Shown here one piece after another: positions 33,792 to 45,700 of a stretch of 64,000 bases of DNA; the first letter of the stretch is position 1; each line of letters opens with the position of its first letter. This DNA comes from Phoronis australis (Eukaryota; Phoronida; Phoronidae), in the NCBI GenBank assembly GCA_002633005.1, contig NMRA01000657.1, positions 111,972-175,971 of the forward strand. The letters are read 5' to 3'. The notes beneath the pieces were generated by a model. That model saw nothing but the letters and a program-made list of their open reading frames with translations. It was not told the origin of the DNA and searched no databases. The translations under genes and the position numbers were made by a program.

Positions 33792-36700
33792 CTGAAATGG
33801 GAAAAACAACCTCATGTGTATCAATCCAGCTAAAACTCCCTAAGGTCTAAAGATCCGTTAGCTTATCTCCGATTAGAATCGTGATTGAATAATAAGATAA
33901 TTCTCATCAGTGTTGTTTTTAATGTTTTCCTGAAGCACTCTGCAGTTAAAACGATGATTGAGAGGTAAGCCCAGTATCCCGAACCACACTAATCTTTTGA
34001 GGTAGGCAATTTAATACGCAACTGCTTCACTTCAACGCTGCTATTATCCTAGGTTTATAATACGTGCAAGATATCCGATGATTTTAGTTCAGTTGAAGCA
34101 CTTTAAATGAAAACTAAACCATAAATTGCGGGCCGATGACGGACCTTTTAAGACGTCACGAACAAGTCTCGGTGATGCCAAAGTTGGTAGTATATGTTAT
34201 TCATTCAAAGTTTTTCATCAAATATTCTTCCACAGATATTTTCTAACGTCAACATTTCAACCCCTGGCATTGTTGCCCTGTTTCCAAGTTATGCCAAAAT
34301 ATTCCCCAGGCAATGCCTAAATCAACGTAACTAGTGCACTATTCGTTTTTGTAGCCTCTGCGTCCTCTCCATTCATAGTTGTATTCAAAGGTGACCCTGA
34401 TTTCCGGGACTGGCCGCGAGAATTTGCTCTGTGAATTTCCAGTTGTCTGGTTGACTAAGTTTTGACCGAGTGTTGCAGTTATCAAATCAATCCTAATTTC
34501 ATTGCTTCATTTTCGTTCACTTTAATTTGTCCATAATGGAATCAATAAAGGAGAATGCCACCCAAAAACAACCTATTTTGTATCAATTTAGATCGAGTAG
34601 TTGCACTGGATAACAGCAAGTACAACTCTGTTACCTGACACCTGACGGCAGACGGGGGTGTTGAAATTAACCAACGACGTCAGAGGTTCGAACGCAGTCT
34701 GTTTAGCAGTTCAAAACACACTTACTGGTGTCAGCTTCTTGCTTGAATTCATCGTTTTACACCAATGAATCATCAAAATTCGATGTAAAATCCTTACAAA
34801 AACAAAATTGTTTTATTTCCCTGTTACGGATTTTTAGGTATTTGAACGTAACGTAGCCTACAGAGCTCGGTAGACCAATTTACCAGGGTCGGTCGCGGGA
34901 GTTTGAGGTTTGTTCGGTGATAAATTGGAATTATCCATCCTTGAAATACTGACAGGAGAACATTCCTGTGTGTTGTAAATTTAGACTTGCGATTTTTTCA
35001 CTGCTTAACGCATAAAACGCTTGCTGTCCCGGTCAGGGGCTCGGAACCCGATCAGTCCCATCGCGGCCACACTGAAGGCGTCACGAACATAAACCAGCTA
35101 AAGTTGAAAACTAAACTTCCAGCCACGAAAAGACTGTACTGGTGAGCTTAAGGGATAATGTGCAGGTGATTTTTTTTTAGGAATTAGCCGCGAAATTGCA
35201 TATTTACTTCCTAGCTCGTCAAGTTACCCTTCCACAGAACCGTCAGGGCAAAAGTTGCACAGTAACAATGATACGAATAATGTAAATGAATATCTAAATA
35301 AACATTCCCCAAACATCTGACAATACAACAGCTTCCTCTCAACAAACACTGAAATAGCATGCGCTCAGACGGCCTCGGTGTCCGGTTTATTGCATCTAAA
35401 GCCGGTAACGCAGTGATTGTTTCATTGCTGCCTTCTCAAAACACTTGCACCCATGAATACTCCAAGGCATTACCACAAGTTGTATGCAATGAGACAGACT
35501 TGGTTTCAGTTTTGTATAAGCATTGGTTAGGGTGAGAATAATTCATTTTGAAACAGAAGGCACAATAATGAACGTCTACGTGGCAACTCATTATTAGACG
35601 AGTGCTCATCCGACGAAAACTTCACAGGTCGATCATTAGGTTTCACAGGCTATCAGTTCGAACCGGATTACACTGATCAAGAAATAATAGGGAGGCTCGT
35701 GAACGTGCACAGACAACGGAACATACGGGCAGTTCCGAAAAACATTTCAATGACTTGTCATGGTGTCAGCGAGCTAACTGCACGATAATAGAAACGAGTG
35801 ACGCTTGCGTTTGATGCCACGAAATTCCGCAAGTGAAACGCCTTCTTGGAGAAGCGCAGATGTTTCTCACGGACCGTCCTGAATTGCACCGCATCTAAAC
35901 AGAGGTGTGCTTACGATGTTTTTTAGGGCTGAGAAAAAGAATTGGCGAAAACGTCTTACACTCAGATGACCAAACAGTAGCCTCACAAACAAGTCAGTCA
36001 TCAAACAGGTTATATAAAACGTTATGTTCTCACGCCTTGAATTAATGGTAATTGTTTATGTTTTCATGGTCATTTACAATTCTCCATAATCAAAAACTGA
36101 TCAACAACAGATCCGGCGAAATGCAGGCCACTGGCAGACACGGAGAAGTTTCACGGCCTCATACTTGGTATTCGATCTTCACTACCGCGAGCCACTTCCG
36201 AAGCATCATGGGCTCTCGAGGAAATCGAAAAAATGAGATACCCGCTTTCCTCGCAGCTTCATTGTTCACACAAGCGCCAGGCCGTAGCGGCACTCACTCT
36301 GTAGAAGAACCACTGACGTCGCTGCGTTGTTTCTCACCTTCCTCACAGGTTAACGCGACACCTCTCGGTAAGGTAAGATCGACCGTACACGAGGTGATGT
36401 GGATATAGACCGATTAAGACGGTAAGAAGACTAATTAAATCGGGTGGCATTCTCCTTTAAGCGAGACTAGAGGTACGGTTCCTGAAAGCCAGCGATTTCT
36501 CTGCAAACTCCTGGCGCTACGTCAAAACGCAAGGGTGAAATGTTCGCCGCAACACTCAAAAACATTCCGATAGCGTTTTTCGTGTTTTTAGTCAAATGAG
36601 AATCTGAGGGGGTCGTAAAAATCGGAATATAGGGCTAAGTCGTGTGGAAAATCACAATACTATATGATAATGTGTTAATTTCGCCGTGAGTCGAAAGTGG

Positions 36701-39700
36701 CTCCGAGACTGGAGCTCAAAAGATATCACAAGCCACACCATTGCTGGCATCCAGCCTGAGCCACATGTCGGTGCGTATGAGGAATGACCCATGACAAAAT
36801 GAAAATGAAGCAATCAGATATTTATTTGATAGTTACAGTACGACACGCCGTCAAAACGCAATCGAATAAACAATAGAAAATTCACAGCGCAAACTCTCGC
36901 GGCTTGAGTACCGCGAAATGTCGGGCGTTCCAAGCTCTTGCACAAGAATGCATGGGTGACTTGTGCGTGAGTTGGCGATCCATGTTCTATGCTTATAGTA
37001 ACTAAACTAATGACACGAATGACAAAGTGAAGTGAACTTGACTGGTATTGGGAGTTCGTGATAGATCGTGGTGTTGATGTTACCAAAACAAGTTTCCGCA
37101 TGAGATCCACCACACTTATCCAAAATATCCCCATGAGGACTCTGTAGTTAGCAACCCATCCCATTGTTCTTCACCTATAGTTACGTTTTAAGAAAATGTG
37201 AACGTGTTAGCTAGTTGTTGAAGTTGACAGCTGGTCCTGAACATACACTGTATGACATTGGGATTAAGGTCATCAATGCGTCCAATCAACTCTGCCTTAC
37301 GCTTTCTACCTGATTTTACTAGCCACCGAACTTAACACCAAAAGCCGAAAAATCGGGTTACTGGTAACCTTGTGAAACGAAAACACCTCTCAACGTTATT
37401 GACCTTGTACACGCGCAGCATCGTGTGAGCAAGGAGCACCTGCTGTTAGAAGGTCACTATGAAATGTCTATGGTGCTGATTAAACTCCTACCGATGTTCG
37501 AACAACATTTTATGACGGATTTGTAGAGGTTGTTCGGGAGTCTTTATTTGTCATCGTACTGGGGATTTGGGATGAAGTGGAACGAAATTGGCAATTGCTG
37601 CAGCAAATGTTCACGGCACGAAGCGGAACGCAATGATAGTCATTAACGAGAACTTACTGCCACGAGACCCACTGTCCCTGGATGGGTTAGTTCTGGATGA
37701 ACATCGCCGACAGGACTTCTTGCAATAGGTGAACATGTAGCGAGGGTTCAACCGACATTGGTTCCGAGACGCCCAGTAACGACAGTGGCGACTTATGTCA
37801 CGGCAGATTCCTGAAAGCAGATACAAGTCGTTGATAATTTTGTTGCTCGGTCACAACGTTTCAAGATGTGACATTTGGGGTTTCCTTTCAATATATGTAA
37901 AGAAGCAATTGTTTTGCATTTATATATATCATACTCAAAGCTGCTGCAAAGACTAAAGGCACCGATTTTTAGACAAGAGACACCCGACTATTGTACCTGC
38001 GCATCGTAGTGAATAATAAGTGAACTGTGGCAGGTTGCATGAAACAGTACCAAATAGGGTCTCAACTAAGTTCCCTTAATCTTTTGCGTGATTGTTTCCT
38101 TCTTTACTCACAGATATATTACATATTATATATAGACTTACAAAGCATTAAAATCCACGACCGTTCACTGAATTACTAACGTGGTTAAATTTTCGCTGGT
38201 GCTGTACCCGCTGTAGACTTACAAATAGTATTTATGGTGGGTAACGAATATTATTTTAAAATATTCGTCAAGTTGAAATCCATCATTCAGATTTGTCGTA
38301 AGCAAGCACACTTTTTGAGAGGTAAATTGCGTACATGTATCTACTGCGGGTACATGAATAGCTTTAAAGGAACATACCAAGCATATGTACATGTATCTAC
38401 TGCAGGTACAAGAATAGCTTAAAACGAGCTTATTACGCACTATTTCCACCACCACCGCCACCACCACCACCACCACCNNNNNNNNNNNNNNNNNNNNNNN
38501 NCCGCCACTTCCTCCACCACACACCTTGCAGGCAGCGCGACAATTCTTCTCCATGTAAGCCTTGTAGCGTTGATTTCTACATTCGCCTTTAGCTTCCCAA
38601 TAGTCACAGTTTGTGTTGAGGTTCTTGCAGTCTGTGAAAAGGAAAAGATACTTCATACATCAAGTTCTAGCCGGAAATCGTGTTTAGAACATAATTCTAA
38701 AATATCAAGAAAAGAATTCAGTTAAATCGAAGAATAATTTCTAAGCTAGAAAGATTATTGTCACGGCGTGACAATAATGGACTCTGTGCGTGCGTATTAC
38801 TGGATTTTTTATGTGAGGCTATTGACAACAACCCGTTTACCAATATGAAAAATAATTCTTTAAAACTGTAGGAGGAATTGCATGTGGATTATTTGATGAC
38901 CTTTGCACTAATTGACCCCTTCCGGTACATTATGAGTCCCGATGAGGAAACGAGTGTAAACTCTATGGAAAGTGCGGCTAGTGCTAAGAATTACAGATGT
39001 ATTACTTTAAGCAATTTAGAATAAGATGAATTAATTGGTCAAATTTTCAGAAGAATAATGCACCTGATGACCCTATGGTTGCGCCAATTGACCTGAAACT
39101 TTGGAATTCAAACTCAATCACATTTACTAAACGGATATGCAAATTCGAAGTCTCTAGCTCAAACTATGACTTTGCACTCAATGACCTTTGACCTATTTTT
39201 TCTGATTGGATTAGCCTATTGCTTAGTTAAGTAGGGTGATTGATTGGCATATTGGTTTGCACCAGCCTGCTGAAACTGAGAAAAGAATTCCTTGAAAAAT
39301 GTAGGTGAAATACCAATTTGAACGTTAGGTGACCTTTGCACTAATTGACCCTATCCAGTGCATTATAAGCCTCTTTAGGGGAATGATTGCAAAGTCTGTG
39401 AAAAGTGTGTTTAATGCAGAGAATCACAGTTGTCTAACTGTTGACACATCAGTATACTTGGTGAATGAAAAGGACATGACCCCCATGGTTGCACTAAATG
39501 ACCTGAAACTTTGGATTTCGAATTGAATTACATGTACCGATTAGACACGTGAATTTGAAGTGTCTAGCTCAAAATTTTAGTTTGCACCTAATGACCTTTG
39601 ACCTGTTTTATCTGATTGGACGACTCGATTACTTAGAAAAGTATTCTTTTCAAATTGTCATATGGACTTATACTTGTGCACTGAATTTGAAAAAGATACC

Positions 39701-42700
39701 TTTAAAACTGAAGGAGTAGCATTTTGAAAATTGCACGACCTTTGCACCAAACGACCCTTTGACCTATTTTTTCTGTTTGGATTGGCCTATTGTTTAGTAA
39801 AGTAGGGTGATTTAAGTACAAGCTGATTGAAAAAGTCTTAAATAACAAAAAACTGCACTTAATGACCCTTAAAATTGCACCTAGTGACCCCAAAATTTGT
39901 GACTGAAATTCCTTTGTGAATGGTAATCATACATGTATGCACGATGATAAAAGGTCTAGCTCAAAAATCACATTTGCACTTAATGACCTTTGACCCGGAA
40001 ATTCGTTTCCATTGATCCTATTGGAAATCAAGTAAATTTCTGATATAATTCCCTAGTGCCTACTTGTTAACAAAATTCGAAGAGTCTATCTAAAAACCTG
40101 TAGAAGAGGAAGCATTTTGATGAAATGCACTCCTTGACCCGTTTAGGGTCATTCCGGTACATTTTGTGTCAACAAATTATGATTAATAAAAACCTCTTGA
40201 TCATCCTATCAAGGATTCTGAATATGATTGTTGTTAATTAATGGATGTAAAAGAAATAACAATCTGAGAAGGAAGGAAGAATAAGAAGAATAAGAAAAAT
40301 AAGAATAATAAGAATAAGAATAAGAAGATAAATACGTAGAACAGTAAAACTCTGCGCTTGCACGCGCAGAGTAATAAGAAGATAAAATATACGTAGAACA
40401 GCAAAACTTTGCGCTTGCACGCGCAGACTAATAAGAATAAGAAGATAAGATACGTACAACAGCAAAACTCTGCGCTTGCACGCGCAGAGTAATAAAATTG
40501 AAGAAAATCCAGGAACAACAGTTCTCTACGTTTTCAGGCGCAGAGTAATTATTGTTATACCACAATATTAGCGTCAAATGGCAGATACAACCGTGTAATA
40601 ACCCATAAAGTTATCTCACTAGTGAGATAATGATTTGGCGGGAAACCGAAGACGGGGTCGAACCCGGGACCCTAATATTGCTGGTCGCCGACTTTACCAC
40701 TACACCACGAAGCGACTGACGTCATCAAGAGTGAAAATAGAATACTTAAATGAGCACGCGCAATAATCGCACGTTCAACAAACCGTACTTACACGCTATG
40801 AAAAATAAGACACATAATTTCCATAAAAATGATATCTTAATTCCGTGAAATTTTTCTCTCATGTCCTTTTACTTGTAAATCACCGATATCTAGTTTGAAT
40901 GCGGGTATCGTGTCGTCAGGATCTTTGACTTGAGAATTATATTCAGTTACCAGTGGTAACCTACTTTAGCAGACGATAATTTCTCAGTCGAAGCTTAGCG
41001 TGAAAAAAACGAGTTTTAGCTATAATAGTTGGTAAACCTTAATTTATAAATTCAATTTATTTCTATAATATTTAAGTTTTCAATTGGTTTTGAATAAAAG
41101 TAATATTTGACAAAAATAACCGGGCTTTTCTTAAAAGGTCACGACCTCCGACCCCGGGCCTCTGACATAGAAAGTAGTTACAAAGCCGTGGAGAGTAAGA
41201 AAAGGTAAATCCATTCATCGAAATGTTTCTCGTTTAGTATGTGGTATAAATAGATTATTACATGTTCTCAGCCGTTATCCCCCTTATCTAGAGCCCTCGA
41301 GGATTTTGGAGAATTATCACCCTCGGGGCTAAATTCTCCAAAATCCACTCGGGCTCTAGATAACGGGGGATAACGACTTCGCCATGTAATAATCTATATT
41401 TATCGCATCTTCGCAACCCTGCGATCTCTCCTCAGTCGTCTTTTTAGGATTGAAAAATTATTTCATGTCGCCGAGCCCGTTACTTTCTACTTCGACTAAT
41501 AATGTCAGTGAAAACCTAGCTGTGTTGATTGTATATTACTTGAACATGCATTTCAAGGAATGCATGGTTATTCTAATTGAGATTTGCTGACTGTGACCAT
41601 AAATCAGGGGTCCAGAAATAACAACCACCGAAAAAGTGTGGTCATTCGCCACACCCGCACACAAAACAAAATGGGAATCAGTTATTTGTACCAAAGTGGG
41701 AGATTTAACCTATGGCTGCGGGCGAATTTCTTGCGTGATCACCCAAATCTTCGTGACATATTACGAAGTCGCACTACAAGGGAATCACTTGATTTCACAG
41801 GCATTCAATTAAGAGTATTTTCTGTTACGTAACGGACGTTTGTTATAGTCAACCCCCCGGAGTCATTGGCACGGTAAAGCTAAAGTTAGTTCTATGGGTC
41901 GTATTTTAAGCAAGATGTCTTGCTGTGGAGGTGAAGGATTCGGTGACTTGTTACTGATTCTGAAACAAGATGGGATCAATTCTGAGGTACAATACTCACC
42001 CTCACCGCCACCACCGCCGCCGCCGCCGCCACCACCACCTCCTCCGCCGCCACCACCGCCCCCACCACCACCACCGCTACACTCTTTCACGGGGTAGCCT
42101 GGGCAATAACATTTACAGTCTTTGCCAACAAATCCCTCGCCAGGGCATCTTTTACTGGCACATCGTCCTGTAAAATCATGTTTTACTTACATACACTGTA
42201 TGTGTAGCAATTAGTGAGAGTACGGGCCCCATTCCCGGAGAACGTCTTCCTTTAGGATTAGGGATACATCTGGACTTCCAAATCTGGGGCGCAATTTGCA
42301 AGGCCAGAATAAAAAATGTGACCCATGTTTATACAAAAAGCATGTATATACATGTTTTAAGAAAATCTTTAAAGCACGGCCCATATTTAAATCTTTCGAG
42401 AATGTATTATGTCTAGCAAGTTTTTAAGATCACATCAGTATTCACACTGTGCAGAGTATCATCAAAATGGGAAACACAATTAAGTCGTGACGTGGTGTGA
42501 CAAATTTAATCCAGATCAGGATTGTAATCAATGATTTGTTCAAAAGGAGTTTTATTCGATTGGAAGTGGCTTTTCAATAACCCGTGTAAATTCAAAACAT
42601 TTGACAGAGAATGTCTTTGTTTAGGCATCTGTAAAAACAATGCGGTAAACACCACTGCAGTTTACAGAAGCATAAATAAAGAATAAAAAACAAAACATCA

Positions 42701-45700
42701 AATTTTGAAAACAATTCAATGATACATTGGAACTGTCGAACGAAAGGTTAGCGATCTGTTCTAAAACTGTTCACAAGGAAAACGACTATATACTTTTGGT
42801 TAAATTTTCTTAGAGTTCTGTCCTTGCAAATACTTGATGGTCGACAGTGTGGTGTCCCTGTCTTAAGGCAACACTTGCCAGTTACTACATAAGCTTCAGT
42901 GTGCATTTCCGGGATCGTCCTGGACCGGCAGCCATGTTAGTGTTGTTTGCCTTGTGCCGAGTCTCGACAAAACAGTTGACGACATGTAGCATAAGCAAAC
43001 GGACCGATATCGAGGAGCCAAAAAGATATAAGAACACCAACTGGGATATTGTGTCCGTCCACCTTAAAAGCTTTTCTCAGTATGGTCGTTCGAATGTATT
43101 GATTACTACTGAGATCAGCCGAATTAATAAGAAGTGAGTAAGGGAAGTTGTACCGACACTACTACCAAATGTTCAAGAACAATAAACTTGGAGATCCTGT
43201 CGGGAATAACTCCTGCGGAAGTTATGCCGCTTTGGTGTATACACCGGTTGTTGGACGCTGTGCAGGTAACGGCAATACGGTTGGAGAACTATAATCGAAA
43301 CCAGAATAGGCGAGTGTTTTTTGGGGCGACCGAGTCAACGGATTCCAACATCGGGTGCTCATCAAAAATCAGTGTACAACGTTGATTTGTACGTGTAGAT
43401 TGTGATTTAAGGTACAGCCCTCGAAATTTGGACAAATATGGCAAACTTCGGAACCTCATATATCAAACATGGCTGATTGGATATGAAACTTTCAGATATC
43501 ATGCTTTACACATTATTCTCCAACACGCTTCCAGAAATTATTTTATAAGTTTCTTCTTTTGCATGAACGGCTATCAAAAATAGGACATTTATTATTTTTA
43601 TGACGAAATTCCAAAGCTGCTACAGCAGCGGTCATTCTTAACATAAGTGCGTCTTGATTCCGAAGTATGAATTTATCACTTCGCAATCTAATTTTAGAAA
43701 ACCATGCTACTACACGCACTGTGACACACAGGGATTATCTTTTTGGTTCGATAGCAATAATCCTTTATTTTCACTTTAAAAACTGCCGGAAAGTTCGGGA
43801 ACAAAATTTATACGCTTTCGCATAAAAATACGTATGATTTTTCTGACCTCAAACCAAATAGTGAAGTTTTCGCAAAATAGTGCTGAGGCGCAACACGCGC
43901 ACAAATGGTCTGTGTGAAAAAATATATCTTGAAAACGGCTCTGTGAATACATTAAGTTCAGGTCGCCAGTATCGCCGACATACGTTAAACAAAAGTCAAT
44001 TAATTTAGTGCCAAAGCTTCTGAGGAATAGTTTCGAGCGTGTCAGTCTCGATTATTTTACCGTGATCTATTGTAGAACAGACAGAGTTGTACAACATTGA
44101 TGTTAAGGCGTTGCAATATCATCAAATCTGACACTGTGCTCGTTTGTGTTGTTATCGACATTTGCAAATGCGCCTAAGAGCTATCTACACTACTTCTAAC
44201 CGGGCAAAACTTAACGCCGATGCTTCCTTGTACATCCATGGGATAAAGGAATCGCGTTTTCCTGGTTCATACGAAAATATGCTTTATCGTGCCACAGACT
44301 GCCCCTTTCGAACCTCGTGATTCCGGGGCGGAGACAGTTTTGCATGAAATCAATAAATCAAAAAGTACTTACTTGGCTTGCAATTGTACATCACGTTCAA
44401 TAACTTCACATCCCGAAAACTGAATCCCTTCCTGTTCCCAATGAGATGCTGGTGTTTCGGATTTACCGTCTGAATCGTCCTTCTTCCATTAGTTGAAAAG
44501 GCCTGGAATAGAAACGTTCACAATATAGAAGTATTAGGTGGGGGAGGGAGGGGGTTGCCCTAGGGTACGGAAAATGCTGAAAATTTGGGCAAATTAGCCT
44601 TAGACGCAGTGGTGTACCTACAGTTGTATACCGAAACCAAGGTCCGGGTACTATGCACTTTGTATGGATTTCTTGAGCAAGCAAAATTGGACACCAAGAC
44701 ACATACTTCATGATTGCGGGAAATGAGCCCGTAGTTGCTTTTTTAAAAGAATAAGAAGAAAGGAAAGATTAATGCATTATCAACCACGGTGAATTCGCCA
44801 CCTCCAGGGTGCCCAGCGGTAGTCAGATCCGTCCACAAGTCGTCGTCATCCGTTGTCATTCATAGGGAAACGCTACCCAAATTTCGCATAGATGACGCAA
44901 TGTGCTAAAAGATACATTCGCAGATGCAGAAAAACAAATCTACCTCTAGGAGGCGCCACATTAGTAGCGTTTGCGCGAAAATCAACGTCAGCCGAAGTGT
45001 TTTCCGCTGGGACATAGCTGTCAATTTTCGTAATAATCTTTAGAGCAGTTTGACATGGGGACACATAAAACGTAATCAAAAATAATGAAAATGGCGAGTA
45101 GTAGGCGAAGAATCAGTCAAACCTGTCCGAAAATTGGCCTACCGTGTTTTACAGCAAGTTAACTCTGTTAAACAGTATAAGCATAACAACGAACACCGTT
45201 GGTCTCGGGCGATTTTGTTAGGTAGCCTACGGCCAACAATCAGCGACGGCCTATAGTCATAGGGAATACCAACTGGTGCCGAAATAATTTAACAAAGCAA
45301 TCTCAGTATGTTGCCAAATAGTTAAATGCTAGTAATGAGTTTAGTTCAAACGAAAGAATTTTCATTCAACCTGAAGCATAAGTTGGTACCGGAGCCCGAC
45401 CGTCTGGCCGCGGACGACGACTGGTCGGCGGCGCAGGATGAACCGGTGCCGATTTGCTGCCAAGTTAGACAGTACGGAATGCGCTGACGGTAATCACACA
45501 GCAGTTGCTGGTAATTTGCATCAGTTTCACAATATGGCGGTGAGGAAAATGCTTTTGCTGATCTAGAAAAACGGGTACTGTTGCTGAAATTTGACGTACG
45601 CTCGCTATGAGTAAAAACACCTCAATAATGTTGGCTGCTGGAGATACGACGTATTCGCAAATTTAACTTATGATTACATTAAACGCCACTCGTTATATGC

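Larger units (their letters stand above)
38870..40150 (+). repeat. Diverged tandem repeat, unit about 400-430 bp, three to four copies
   Basis: Unit starts recur as AAAACTGTAGGAGGAATT (38870), AAAATGTAGGTGAAATACC (about 39296), AAAACTGAAGGAGTAGC (about 39703) and AAAACCTGTAGAAGAGG (about 40093). Within units GACCTTTGCACTAATTGACC, CCTGAAACTTTGGA, CTAGCTCAAA and ATGACCTTTGACCT recur in order. The third unit is shortened. It is non-coding. Confidence 0.85.
38632..41999. other. Intron 8 of gene 2
   Basis: About 3.4 kb, mostly repeats: a ~400-bp tandem array with DR1 motifs, an AATAAG-type simple repeat, a hairpin array, a SINE-like head and an inverted-repeat element. The plus-strand open frames at 39329-39526 and 41584-41832 are not supported as genes. 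Confidence 0.7.

Noticed and set aside
40234-40518. Hydrophobic Leu/Phe/Ile-rich minus-strand frames
   Set aside because: Translation of the AATAAG simple repeat and hairpin array; no start context or homology.
40325-40550. CRISPR-like array
   Set aside because: Regular hairpin units recall a CRISPR, but spacers are not unique, units are only three to four, and the DNA is clearly from an animal.
40640-40722. A tRNA gene
   Set aside because: A and B boxes are present, but the acceptor and anticodon stems do not pair; called a tRNA-derived repeat instead.
41894-42173. Plus-strand polyproline and Arg/His-rich open frames
   Set aside because: They are the complement of the glycine repeat in gene 2 exon 8, which has homology, splice sites and phase on the minus strand.
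42847-43385. Two overlapping plus-strand frames of 96 and 83 codons
   Set aside because: No domain recognised and no frame continuity between them; could be a decayed insertion, but there is no support.
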